64,000 nucleotides of DNA, from NCBI RefSeq assembly GCF_002939945.1, contig NZ_MDEB01000002.1:284975-348974 (forward strand), written 5' to 3'. Source of the stretch: Xanthomonas arboricola pv. populi. Its GTDB lineage: Bacteria; Pseudomonadota; Gammaproteobacteria; Xanthomonadales; Xanthomonadaceae. A program made the translations under genes and the position numbers. Below, piece after piece: positions 27,971 through 36,896 of the stretch (its first letter is position 1; every line of letters starts with the position of its first letter). The notes under the pieces were generated by a model. It did no database searches. It was not told where the DNA came from and worked only from the letters and a program-made list of their open reading frames with translations.

Positions 27971-28983
27971 TGGTCGGCTTCGTGATTGCGGTGGTGGTGC
28001 TGGCCCTGGTCGTCTTCGGCGTGGCGCTGCGGCCGCTGTGGCGCGCAGCGCGCGGGCTGACCGCCAGCATCGCGCTGTTGCTGCTGGCCGCGAGCGCGGC
28101 GCTGTATTGGTTGGTCGGCACGCCGGGCGCGATTCAACCGCCGGCCAACCGGCCGGCCACGCCACGCTCGCTGGATGAAGCCATCGTGCAGCTGCGCGCG
28201 GCACTGGCGCGCAATCCCGATCAGGCCGAAGGCTGGGTGTTGCTGGGGCGCTCGCTGTCCAGCCAACAGAAATTCGCGCAAGCGCGCGATGCGTTTGCGC
28301 GCGCGGCCGCGCTGCGTCCGGACGAGCCGGACGTGCTGGTGGCTGCCGCGCAGTCGCGCATGCTCGCCGACGACAGCGGGCGCCCGGATCCACAGGCCAT
28401 GCGCCTGCTCGAACACGCGTTGGCGGTACAGCCGGACCATCAACGCGCACGCTGGTTCCTGGGCGTGGTGCAGCGCCAGGCCGGTCAGCCGGCCAGGGCC
28501 AGCGAGACCTGGGAGCCGTTGCTGCGTGTGGTCGATGCCGCGACCCGCCCGGGCCTGCTCGAACAGATCAACGCCGCGCGCCAGGAAGCCAGGCTGGCGC
28601 CGATCCAGGCACCGGCTGCGCCTGCCACCGATGCAGCCAGCGGCAAGCGCATCCAGGTACACGTGACGCTGGATGCCGCATTCGCCAAACGCGCCGGGTT
28701 GCCGGGCGACACCAGCGTCTTCGTGATTGCGCGCGCCGCAGATACGCCGATGCCGGTGGCGGTGGAAAAACACGCGCTAAGCGAGCTGCCGTTGAGCATC
28801 ACCCTGGACGACGGCGACAGCCCGATGCCGACGCGCACGCTGTCGTCGCTGGACACCGTGCAGGTGCAGGCCCGGCTGTCGCGCAGCGGCAACGCGATGC
28901 GCCAGGCCGAAGATGTCGAAAGCGTGCCGGTGATGGTGGAGCTGCCCGCCGCCGCGCCAGTGGAGTTGGTGATCGGCCGCTGA
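27970..28983 (+). CDS. ccmI: Cytochrome c maturation TPR protein CcmI
   Basis: A 337-residue protein. Two N-terminal hydrophobic helices (about 3-25 and 37-55) are followed by TPR repeats (ARNPDQAEGWVLLGRSLSSQ, ALRPDEPDVLVAAAQS, QPDHQRARWFLGVVQRQ) and a C-terminal periplasmic beta-rich domain. CcmI binds the C-terminus of apocytochromes. AGGAG precedes ATG 27970, which overlaps the ccmH stop. It ends the nine-gene ccm operon. Confidence 0.93.
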   Translation: MVGFVIAVVVLALVVFGVALRPLWRAARGLTASIALLLLAASAALYWLVGTPGAIQPPANRPATPRSLDEAIVQLRAALARNPDQAEGWVLLGRSLSSQQKFAQARDAFARAAALRPDEPDVLVAAAQSRMLADDSGRPDPQAMRLLEHALAVQPDHQRARWFLGVVQRQAGQPARASETWEPLLRVVDAATRPGLLEQINAARQEARLAPIQAPAAPATDAASGKRIQVHVTLDAAFAKRAGLPGDTSVFVIARAADTPMPVAVEKHALSELPLSITLDDGDSPMPTRTLSSLDTVQVQARLSRSGNAMRQAEDVESVPVMVELPAAAPVELVIGR

Positions 28984-29092
28984 TTGCTCGCCACATGTCG
29001 TTGCGACGCAATCAACGATGACACCGCACCGGAGTGCGTCGGTTGCACTGTTGAAAACCACGCACACCGACCATCTGTGCTGGTTCTTGCAC

Positions 29093-29464
29093 GCAGCAAA
29101 ACTCGCAGGGTCGAGGGCGCGGCGCCCTCACCGCTCGCGGGACACGCCGTGAATCCGTCCCTGGAGGCTCGGTGGCGGCATCCATGCCGCCACACGGTCC
29201 CGCAACCGGCAAGGACACCGCACCAGACAGTTGGTCGGCGCTCACCTGAAAAGCTGCGTTTAGTGAGGCTTGCACCAGACGTGGAGCCGATGCGTCATGC
29301 TCGAACGAGGCGTATCGAGCACTGCTCTTACCTTGCGCACCGACCATCTCGACAGGTCCTTGCCCGCTCACCGTCGCGGGACCTTACGCGGCATGGATGC
29401 CGCGTAAGAGCTTACAAGGACGTACTTGCAGCGTGTCCCGCGATGGTGGGCGGGCAAGGGCCCT
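29093..29464. repeat. 371-bp tandem repeat, copy 1
   Basis: The first of two adjacent, nearly identical units with a period of about 371 bases. The unit contains two nested hairpins. GTGGCGGCAT and ATGCCGCCAC (29172-29193) pair around CC, within larger arms ending GCGGGAC/GTCCCGC. CTTACGCGGCAT and ATGCCGCGTAAG (29383-29408) pair around GG, within arms starting CTTGCCCGC. Both strands have open frames across it, but they follow the repeat and lack a recognisable family. Confidence 0.85.
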
Positions 29465-29835
29465 GCAGCAAACCCGCAGCGTCGAGGGCGCGGCGCCCTC
29501 ACCGCTCGCGGGACACGCCGTGAACCCGTCCCTGGGGGCTCGGTGGCGGCATCCATGCCGCCACACGGTCCCGCAACCGGCGAGGACACCGCACCAGACA
29601 GTTGGTCGGCGCTCACCTGAAAAGCTGCGTTTAGTGAGGCTTGCACCAGACGTGGAGCCGATGCGTCATGCTCGAACGAGGCGTATCGAGCACTGCTCTT
29701 ACCTTGCGCACCGACCAACTCGACTGGTCCTTGCCCGCTCACCGTCGCGGGACCTTACGCGGCATGGATGCCGCGTAAGAGCCTACAGGGACGTACTTGC
29801 AGCGTGTCCCGCGATAGTGGGCAGGCAAGGGCCCT
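29465..29835. repeat. 371-bp tandem repeat, copy 2
   Basis: The second unit differs from copy 1 by a few substitutions and one indel. Its equivalent hairpins are at 29543-29564 and 29754-29779. Together the two copies fill most of the 970-base gene-free gap between ccmI and the metX-family gene. A short degenerate piece related to the unit precedes copy 1. Confidence 0.85.
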
Positions 29836-29941
29836 TGCAGCCAGGCCGCAGGTCCGCCGCTCTGCAGAGTGGCATCACACAGCGCAAGGCCTCAAACCGA
29901 TTCTCGATTCCCATCCTGCACCCGGCACACGCCATGGCAGA

Positions 29942-29947
29942 TAGAAT
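29942..29947 (+). promoter_or_regulatory. Possible -10 element of metX-family gene
   Basis: TAGAAT ends 6 bases before ATG 29954, so transcription would start at or near the start codon and give a leaderless or nearly leaderless mRNA. No good -35 is visible. Confidence 0.4.
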
Positions 29948-29953
29948 TGCCGC

Positions 29954-31156
29954 ATGACTGAATTCATTCCCCCCGGCACGCTGTTCCACGCGCTGCCCTC
30001 GCCGTTTCCGATGAAGCGCGGCGGCGTGTTGCACCAGGCCCACGTGGCCTACGAAACCTGGGGCACGCTGGCAGCCGATCGCAGCAACGCAGTGTTGATC
30101 GTCACCGGCCTGTCGCCGAACGCGCATGCCGCGGCAAATCAGGCCAATGCCGAGCCGGGCTGGTGGGAAGCGATGCTGGGGCAAGGCAAGCCGATCGATA
30201 CCGGGCGCTGGTTCGTGGTCTGCGTCAATTCCCTGGGCAGCTGCAAGGGCTCGACCGGTCCGGCATCGATCGACCCTGCCACCGGCGCGCCGTATCGCCT
30301 GAGCTTCCCGGAATTGTCGATCGAAGATGTGGCCGATGCCGCAGCCGATGTGGTCCGCGCGTTGGGCATCGAACAACTCGCCTGCGTGATCGGCAACTCG
30401 ATGGGCGGCATGACCGCGTTGGCGTTGCTGTTGCGCCACCCGGGCATCGCGCGCAGCCATATCAATATCTCCGGCAGTGCGCAGGCGTTGCCGTTCTCGA
30501 TCGCCATCCGCTCGCTGCAGCGCGAAGCCATCCGCCTGGACCCGCACTGGAACGGCGGCCATTACGACGACACCCGTTACCCGGAATCGGGCATGCGCAT
30601 GGCGCGCAAGCTCGGCGTGATCACCTACCGCTCGGCACTGGAATGGGACGGTCGCTTCGGCCGTGTGCGACTGGATTCCGAGCAGGCCGCCGACGACCCG
30701 TTCGGGCTGGAATTCCAGGTCGAAAGCTATCTGGAAGGCCATGCGCGCCGCTTCGTGCGTTTCTTCGATCCCAACTGCTATCTGTATCTGAGCCGCTCGA
30801 TGGACTGGTTCGATCTGGCCGAGTATGTCGACGACAGGCCGGCCATCGACGCGCATGCCGCTGGCACACAAGCCGACGACGCTACTGTCGCCGCCAAGCC
30901 GGACACAGGCGTCTCGACCGACGCCACGGTGCTGGCCGGACTGGCGCAGATCCGCATCGTGCGTGCGCTGGCGATCGGTGCCAACACCGACATCCTGTTC
31001 CCGGTGCAGCAACAGGAACAGATCGCCGAAGGCCTGCGCGCCGGCGGTGCCGACGCCCATTTCATCGGGCTGGATTCGCCACAAGGCCACGATGCCTTCC
31101 TGGTCGATTTCGCGCGCTTCGGCCCGGCCGTACGCGACTTTCTGGACGCCAGCTGA
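29954..31156 (+). CDS. metX: MetX-family L-serine/homoserine O-succinyltransferase
   Basis: A 400-residue alpha/beta-hydrolase acyltransferase. Nucleophile Ser in VIGNSMGGMTAL, Asp in GANTDILFP and His in SPQGHDAFL form the triad. VAYETWGTL and VVCVNSLGSCKGSTGP are typical MetX segments. Family work on Xanthomonadales homologues indicates a serine O-succinyltransferase role in cysteine synthesis rather than homoserine acetylation, so the metX symbol may be misleading. A 35-residue insert near residue 290-325 (DDATVAAKPDTGVS) is less conserved in composition. Likely monocistronic or coupled to the DUF1294 gene. Confidence 0.9.
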   Translation: MTEFIPPGTLFHALPSPFPMKRGGVLHQAHVAYETWGTLAADRSNAVLIVTGLSPNAHAAANQANAEPGWWEAMLGQGKPIDTGRWFVVCVNSLGSCKGSTGPASIDPATGAPYRLSFPELSIEDVADAAADVVRALGIEQLACVIGNSMGGMTALALLLRHPGIARSHINISGSAQALPFSIAIRSLQREAIRLDPHWNGGHYDDTRYPESGMRMARKLGVITYRSALEWDGRFGRVRLDSEQAADDPFGLEFQVESYLEGHARRFVRFFDPNCYLYLSRSMDWFDLAEYVDDRPAIDAHAAGTQADDATVAAKPDTGVSTDATVLAGLAQIRIVRALAIGANTDILFPVQQQEQIAEGLRAGGADAHFIGLDSPQGHDAFLVDFARFGPAVRDFLDAS

Positions 31157-31242
31157 TTTCCAGAACTGCGCAACGGCGTCGTGGCCCGTCGCATCCGCAT
31201 GGCCTGCCGCGCAAGACGCTGGCCCTGCTGTTTCTGATCGGG

Positions 31243-31572
31243 ATGGCCGCGATGGCATTTGCAGGTCGCCTGCCAACGCTGCTGGCGCTGTGGTACGCGG
31301 CCACCAGCATCGTGGCGATGCTCACCTACCGGCGCGACAAGCGCGCGGCCCGACGCGGCGGGCAACGCACACCGGAAACGACCCTGCACCTCATTGCGCT
31401 GCTCGGCGGCTGGCCGGGCGCGTTGCTGGCGCAGGCGATGTTCCGGCATAAATCCAGCAAGGCCGCCTTCCAGCTACGGTTCTGGATCACTGTCGTAGTG
31501 AATGTCGCCGTGTTAGTTCTTGCATTGCGCCAGCCTGCAATGATGGCTGCATTACACGCGTTGCTGGAATGA
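31243..31572 (+). CDS. DUF1294 small membrane protein
   Basis: A 109-residue product from ATG 31243. The DUF1294 pattern is clear: LLALWYAATSIVAMLTYRRDKRAARRGGQRTPE, LHLIALLGGWPGALLAQAMFRHKSSKAAFQ and a final transmembrane helix. The open frame continues upstream (KTLALLFLIG) and completes the first helix, so the true start may be a non-ATG codon between 31157 and 31243. Many family members have an N-terminal cold-shock domain; here only 86 bases separate it from the metX-family gene, so that domain is absent. Function unknown. Confidence 0.75.
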   Translation: MAAMAFAGRLPTLLALWYAATSIVAMLTYRRDKRAARRGGQRTPETTLHLIALLGGWPGALLAQAMFRHKSSKAAFQLRFWITVVVNVAVLVLALRQPAMMAALHALLE

Positions 31573-31690
31573 ACCGCGCACGTGCGATGCGTGCGTGCAA
31601 GAAATCAAAGCTAAGACCTGCAACTCCCCGTCCGCACGACATGGACACGGGTCACCATTTATTCGCTGCTGGCGCATTGAAAGAAATGTA

Positions 31691-33367
31691 TCAGCGCAAC
31701 GGTTCCAACACACCCGCGCGCATGCGATAGCGCCGCTGCACCACGCCATCGGGCACGCTGTCGTGGGTGATCATCACCAGGCTGCGTTCGCCCAGCGCGG
31801 CCGATAGATCCAGCAGCAAGGCGTGCGCGGTATCCACATCCAGGCCGTCGGTGGGTTCGTCCAGCAACAGGATCGCTGCGTCGCGCAGCAATGCACGTGC
31901 CAGCGCCAGCCGGCGCGCCTGGCCGGCCGAGAGCGTGGCGCCGTTTTCGCCGACCCGGGTGTCCAGGCCGTTCTGCGCGGTGGCCCAGGCGCGCAGACGC
32001 ACCTGGTCCAGCACGCTCCACATGGCCGTCTCGCTTGCGCCGGCATCGCCGATGAGCAGGTTATCGCGCACTGTTCCGGCAAACACCGGGGCATTCTGCG
32101 GCAGCCAGGCGATGCGGCGATGCCAGTGCGTCTGCGCCACGTGGCGCAGGTCGATACCGGCGTAGGTCACCTGCCCGGCCTGCGGGTCCCACAGCCGCAG
32201 CAACAATGCGGACAAGGTGCTCTTGCCGCTGCCGCTGTCGCCGCTGATGGCGATGCGTTCGCCGGGTGCCAGCGTCAGATCGAGCGCCTGCAGCACCGGA
32301 CGTGCACTGCCCGGCCACGCGAAGCCGACCTGATCCAGCTGCAGCGTGCCGCTGCGTGGCACCTCCACCGGCTGCAGGGGATCGAGCACCGACGGCGCCT
32401 GATCGACGATGGACTGCAGGCGCCTGGCTGCAACGCGTGCGCTCTGCAGCGCCTGCAACGCGAGCCCGGCGCCGGCCCAGACTTCCAGCAGCGCCATGGT
32501 CAGGAACACCAGCCCGGCCGCCATGTCCGCCGCAATCGAACCGCGTTCGGCCGCGTCCAGTGCCAGCCACAGCATGCCGGCCAGGCCGAGACCGCCGCAG
32601 ACCGCATGCAGCAGGTTGCCGCCGATCAGCCGGCGGCGCTGCAGGCGATCGCCATCGACCACTGCCGCCGCCGCCGCATAGATTTGATGCAGCCAGGCAC
32701 CTTGTGCATCCACCGCGGCGAGATCGGCCGCACCTTCCAGCCCCTCGAACGCCTGCGTGCGCAGGGCCGTGCGTTGCCGGGCGCGCAGCTGTTCGCGCTG
32801 CGCACCGCCGCGCGCCACCTGCCACGGCACCACACCACCGATGACCACGCCAAGCACCACCAGCAACACGCCAGCTGGCGGATGGATCAGCGCCGCTGCC
32901 ACCACACCGGCAAGCCAGATGCCGAGCAATGCGCTCAGCGGTGCCAGCGCGCGCACGCTCACGCCATCGACCTCGCCGATGTCGGACATCAACCGCGCCA
33001 GCAGATCGCCGGTGCGCGTGGCCGACAAGCGGCCCGGCGCAAGCGGCAACGCGCGGCGGAAGAACCACACGCGCAGATCGCGGGCGATGCGCAGCGTGGC
33101 GTCGTGGCCGATCAATTTTTCGCCATAGCGCGAAAAGATGCGCGCGAAGGTCAGCGCGCGGATGCCGGCCGAGGGCGAGAAGAAATTGAAACCGGTGCCC
33201 ATGCCCGCGACACCGGCCAAGGCGGCGGCGGTCAGAAAGCTGCCGGACAGGCCGAGCAGGCCCACGCCAGCCAGCATGGTGACCAGCACCAGCAGGGCCG
33301 ACAGCAGCAGGCGCCAGGCATGCCGGCGGAACACGGTGCGCAGACGATCGGGCTGTGCGGTGTTCAT
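31691..33367 (-). CDS. cydC: Heterodimeric thiol/heme ABC exporter subunit CydC
   Basis: A 558-residue ABC exporter half. A six-helix membrane domain (SYGEKLIGHDATLRIARDLR-like segment around IFSRYGEKLIGHD) is followed by an ATPase domain with Walker A SGDSGSGKST, signature LSAGQARRLALAR and Walker B ILLLDEPTDGLD. With CydD it exports glutathione/cysteine and is needed to assemble cytochrome bd. ATG 33367 overlaps the cydD stop (ATGA). Confidence 0.93.
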   Translation of the reverse strand: MNTAQPDRLRTVFRRHAWRLLLSALLVLVTMLAGVGLLGLSGSFLTAAALAGVAGMGTGFNFFSPSAGIRALTFARIFSRYGEKLIGHDATLRIARDLRVWFFRRALPLAPGRLSATRTGDLLARLMSDIGEVDGVSVRALAPLSALLGIWLAGVVAAALIHPPAGVLLVVLGVVIGGVVPWQVARGGAQREQLRARQRTALRTQAFEGLEGAADLAAVDAQGAWLHQIYAAAAAVVDGDRLQRRRLIGGNLLHAVCGGLGLAGMLWLALDAAERGSIAADMAAGLVFLTMALLEVWAGAGLALQALQSARVAARRLQSIVDQAPSVLDPLQPVEVPRSGTLQLDQVGFAWPGSARPVLQALDLTLAPGERIAISGDSGSGKSTLSALLLRLWDPQAGQVTYAGIDLRHVAQTHWHRRIAWLPQNAPVFAGTVRDNLLIGDAGASETAMWSVLDQVRLRAWATAQNGLDTRVGENGATLSAGQARRLALARALLRDAAILLLDEPTDGLDVDTAHALLLDLSAALGERSLVMITHDSVPDGVVQRRYRMRAGVLEPLR

Positions 33368-35079
33368 GGCTGCTCCGACACCACCGTGGCGCCGCGCAGG
33401 TCGATGACCGTGTCGGCCCACCGCATCACCGCAGCGCTGTGCGTGGCCACCACCACCGCGCGGCCGCGTGCGAACACACCCAGCGTGCGCAGCAACTCCG
33501 CTTCGGTGTCCGGGTCGAGAAAGGCGGTGGGTTCGTCCAGCAGCAGCAGGTCCGGCTCACGCAGCAACAGCCGTGCCAGGGCCACGCGCCGCGCTTCGCC
33601 GCCGGACAGCCCGAAGCCGCGTTCGCCGATCTCCGTGTCCAGGCCCGCGGGCAGCTGCGCGGCAAAGCGCAGCACCTGCGCGGCATCGGCCACCGCGTGC
33701 AGGCGCGCCTGGCCGGCCTGCGGATCGGCCAGGCGCAGGTTGTCGGAGATGCTGCCGTGAAACAGGTACGGCCGCTGCGTGGCATAGCCGATGCGGGCAT
33801 CCGGACGCAGCACCACGCTGCCCGCCTCCGGCGCAAGCCAGCCGGCCAGGCCCTCGAGCAAGGTGCTCTTGCCGCTGCCGCTGGCACCGATCACCGCCAC
33901 GCGTTGCCCCGGCTGCAACGTCAGCGAAAAATGCGCGACCACGCTGTGTGGCGCGCCCGGCGGCCGCAGCGCAAGATCGCGCGCCTGCAGTAACGGGGCC
34001 TGCGCCTGGGCAGGTTCCATCGCGCGCAACGGAGGCACCGGCACCCGCACCGTTGCCGATGGCGGCTCGAATCCTTCCAGCAGACGCTCGGCTTCGGCCA
34101 CCGCCGCCAGGGCATTGGCGCGGTCGTGGTAATGCGCCGCCAGCCGCCGCAATGGCGCAAAGAATTCCGGCGCCAGCAGCAGGCAGAACATGCCCACGCC
34201 CAGCGTCGGCAAGCCGTGCAGATTCAGCATGCCCAGATAGGTCAGGCCGAAGTACAGCGCCACGATCGCCACGCTCACCGAGGCGAAGAATTCCAGCACC
34301 GTGGACGACAGGAAGGCGATACGCAGTACCTTGAGCGAGCGCTCGCGCACGCCTTCGGCCGCAGCGGCAATGCCGCTCAACTCGGCCTCGCCGCGGCCAT
34401 ACACGCGCAGCAACCCCAAGCCTTTGAGGCGATCGGCGAAGTGCCCACCCATCCGAGCCAGTTCGCTCAACTGCTCGCGCCCTGCGGCTTCCGCGCCCCA
34501 GCCTACCAGCATCATGAAGAACGGGATCAGCGGCGCGGTCAGCAGCAACACCAGGCCTACCACCCAGTCGACCGAAAACACTGCGATCAGGATCAGCGGC
34601 GGCACCAGCGTCATTTCGGTGCGCGCGAGCTGGTAGCCGACGAAGTAGCCCTCCAGCGCATCGGTGTGCGCCAGGCTCAGCTCGCCCAGTTCGCCACTGC
34701 GTTGCCGACGCAGCCACACCGGCCCGTGCTGTACCAGACGACGCGCGATGCGGGCACGCAGCTCGCGCTTGGCCACATCGGCCACCTCGCCGGTCAGCGA
34801 CTGCGCCCAGGCGTTGAGCACCGCGCGCCCCACCAGCGCACAGACCAGCCCCGCGCCCACGTCGCGCAACTGCGACAGCGCCAGATGCTGGCCCAGCACC
34901 GCCTGCAGCAACCAGGCGATCGCCGCCGCCTGCGCCAGCAGCAGCACGCCAGACACCGCCACCGCCACGCCGGCCAGGCGCCGCGCACGCGTGGCCGGGG
35001 CCGCCAGCGCATCCAGCCATTGGCCGCGTTGGCGGCGCTGGGCTGGCGTTTCGCTGGCTCGCACGCTGGGCTGGCTCAC
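33364..35079 (-). CDS. cydD: Heterodimeric thiol/heme ABC exporter subunit CydD
   Basis: A membrane-ATPase half-transporter (571 residues from GTG 35079) with Walker A GASGSGKST, signature LSGGEARRVALARL and Walker B LLLLDEPTAFLD. The start is uncertain: an ATG at 35148 in the same frame would add 23 residues. I prefer GTG 35079 (MSQPSVRASE) because the ATG lies upstream of the transcription start expected from the FNR-type site at 35174-35187. It is divergent from cydAB. Confidence 0.9.
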   Translation of the reverse strand: MSQPSVRASETPAQRRQRGQWLDALAAPATRARRLAGVAVAVSGVLLLAQAAAIAWLLQAVLGQHLALSQLRDVGAGLVCALVGRAVLNAWAQSLTGEVADVAKRELRARIARRLVQHGPVWLRRQRSGELGELSLAHTDALEGYFVGYQLARTEMTLVPPLILIAVFSVDWVVGLVLLLTAPLIPFFMMLVGWGAEAAGREQLSELARMGGHFADRLKGLGLLRVYGRGEAELSGIAAAAEGVRERSLKVLRIAFLSSTVLEFFASVSVAIVALYFGLTYLGMLNLHGLPTLGVGMFCLLLAPEFFAPLRRLAAHYHDRANALAAVAEAERLLEGFEPPSATVRVPVPPLRAMEPAQAQAPLLQARDLALRPPGAPHSVVAHFSLTLQPGQRVAVIGASGSGKSTLLEGLAGWLAPEAGSVVLRPDARIGYATQRPYLFHGSISDNLRLADPQAGQARLHAVADAAQVLRFAAQLPAGLDTEIGERGFGLSGGEARRVALARLLLREPDLLLLDEPTAFLDPDTEAELLRTLGVFARGRAVVVATHSAAVMRWADTVIDLRGATVVSEQP

Positions 35080-35173
35080 ATCGCTCTCTGGGAAGACATC
35101 GTGTTGCAGGCGATTGTAAGGCGCCACCTCCCGCTCCGGGCTGCGCATTGTGCCGCACCCGCTCGCCACGGCA

Positions 35174-35187
35174 TTGATTTGGATCAA
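35174..35187. promoter_or_regulatory. Perfect FNR/Anr-type site between cydDC and cydAB
   Basis: TTGATTTGGATCAA matches TTGATnnnnATCAA exactly. It lies between the divergent operons. With its centre at -41.5 of each promoter, -10-like elements fall where expected: GATGAT at 35210-35215 towards cydA, and CACAAT (reverse strand, 35147-35152) towards cydD. One dimer could therefore induce both units under low oxygen. Confidence 0.75.
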
Positions 35188-35257
35188 CGCGCATGTCGCG
35201 GCAAGCGCAGATGATCGGCTGCATTCCTTCATCGACACCCAACCAGGCCACCCCGCC

Positions 35258-36880
35258 ATGATCGACTCGACAGTTGTTGAACTGTCGCGGCTGCAGTTCG
35301 CAGTCACCGCGATGTACCACTTCATCTTTCCGCCGCTGACCATGGGCCTGTCGTTCCTGCTCGGCATCATGGAGAGCGTCTATGTGATGACCGGCAAGGA
35401 GATCTGGCGGCGCATGACCATGTTCTGGGGCGTGCTGTTCGGCATCAACTTCGCCATGGGCGTGGGCACCGGCATCGTGATGGAGTTCGAGTTCGGCATG
35501 AACTGGTCGTACTACAGCCATTACGTCGGCGACATCTTCGGCGCACCGCTGGCGATCGAGGGCCTGATGGCGTTCTTCCTGGAAGCGACCTTCCTGGGCC
35601 TGTTCTTCCTCGGCTGGAACCGCCTGAGCAAGGTGCAGCATCTGGCCACCACCTGGCTGGTGGCGCTGGGCAGCAACTTCTCCGCGTTGTGGATTTTGAT
35701 CGCCAACGGCTGGATGCAGAACCCGACCGGCGCGGTGTTCAACCCGGACACCATGCGCATGGAAGTGGTCGATTTCATGGCGGTGCTGTTCAACCCGGTG
35801 GCGCAGGCCAAGTTCGTGCATACCGTCAGCGCCGGCTACGTGCTCGGTGCGGTGTTCGTGATGTCGATCAGCGCGTTCTATCTGCTGCGCGGCAAGCATG
35901 TGGAGATGGCGCGGCGTTCGTTCGCGGTGGCTGCCGCGTTCGGCCTGTTGTCCTCGCTGTCGGTGGTGGTGCTGGGCGATGAGAGCGGCTATGCGGCCAA
36001 CGAACACCAGAAGATGAAGCTGGCGGCGATCGAGGCGATGTGGGAAACCGAAGCCGCGCCGGCCGACTTCACCGCGTTCGGCATTCCCAACCAGCAGACC
36101 CATCGCAACGACTACGCGATCAAGATTCCGTATCTGATGGGGTTGATCGCCACACGTTCGCTGGACCAGCCGATCCCCGGCATCCTGGAACTGGTCGGCC
36201 GTGCCGAACACCGCATCCGAGGCGGCCAGATCGCCTATGGCGCGCTGGAACGCATCCGCGCCAACAAGGACGATGCCGAAGCGCGCAAGGTCTTCGATGC
36301 GCATTGGCAGGATCTGGGCCACGGCCTGCTGCTCAAGCGCTATCGCGACGATATCGGCAATGCCACGCCGCAGCAGATCGCCCAGGCCGCCATGGACACG
36401 GTGCCGCGGGTACTGCCGCTGTTCTGGACCTTCCGCATCATGGCCGCCATCGGCATCTACCTGATCGCCTTCTTCGCCATCGCATTCTGGTTCGCCTGCA
36501 AGCACAACTTCCAGGACAAACGCTGGTTCCTGACGGTGGCGCTGTGGACCTTGCCGCTGCCGTGGATCGCGATCGAGTGCGGCTGGTTCGTGGCCGAGTA
36601 CGGCCGCCAGCCGTGGGCGGTGGAAGGCGTATTGCCGACCTTCTATGCCGCCTCGGGACTGGACCTGTACGAAATCGTGTTGACCCTGGTCGGCTTCACC
36701 GCGCTGTACACCACGCTGCTGGTGATTGCGATCAAGCTGTCGCTGAAGACGATCCGCAAGGGCCCGGATGCGCTGTTTCCACCGACGCATCGCACCCCGG
36801 CACCGCACAACGACTCGCCCCACGCGTCCTCACCCGACGCCCCACTGAGCACCGGCGCGCTGGCCGGCGGCGCACCGTAA
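35258..36880 (+). CDS. cydA: Cytochrome bd quinol oxidase subunit I
   Basis: A 540-residue membrane protein. An early heme-ligand His (about residue 21, [11 protein letters not shown]), [11 protein letters not shown], the quinol-binding Q-loop region (about 255-330, long type) and the diagnostic [14 protein letters not shown] are present. It reduces oxygen to water at low oxygen tension. ATG 35258 fits the family start ([14 protein letters not shown]). The C-terminal 30 residues are a Pro/Ala/His-rich extension. Confidence 0.95.
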   Translation: MIDSTVVELSRLQFAVTAMYHFIFPPLTMGLSFLLGIMESVYVMTGKEIWRRMTMFWGVLFGINFAMGVGTGIVMEFEFGMNWSYYSHYVGDIFGAPLAIEGLMAFFLEATFLGLFFLGWNRLSKVQHLATTWLVALGSNFSALWILIANGWMQNPTGAVFNPDTMRMEVVDFMAVLFNPVAQAKFVHTVSAGYVLGAVFVMSISAFYLLRGKHVEMARRSFAVAAAFGLLSSLSVVVLGDESGYAANEHQKMKLAAIEAMWETEAAPADFTAFGIPNQQTHRNDYAIKIPYLMGLIATRSLDQPIPGILELVGRAEHRIRGGQIAYGALERIRANKDDAEARKVFDAHWQDLGHGLLLKRYRDDIGNATPQQIAQAAMDTVPRVLPLFWTFRIMAAIGIYLIAFFAIAFWFACKHNFQDKRWFLTVALWTLPLPWIAIECGWFVAEYGRQPWAVEGVLPTFYAASGLDLYEIVLTLVGFTALYTTLLVIAIKLSLKTIRKGPDALFPPTHRTPAPHNDSPHASSPDAPLSTGALAGGAP

Positions 36881-36896
36881 GCCAGGAGAGACAATC

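Noticed and set aside
29012-29742. Two related frames beginning MSGQGPVE on the minus strand
   Set aside because: They are duplicated only because the DNA unit is duplicated, and cover hairpin arms; kept as repeats rather than genes.
29836-29953. SAM riboswitch or other leader before the metX-family gene
   Set aside because: The space after the repeat is short and the likely -10 is 6 bases from ATG; no riboswitch core seen.
33557-36823. 1088-codon minus-strand frame across cydD and cydA
   Set aside because: It runs antisense to cydA and out of frame through cydD; composition is shadow-like.
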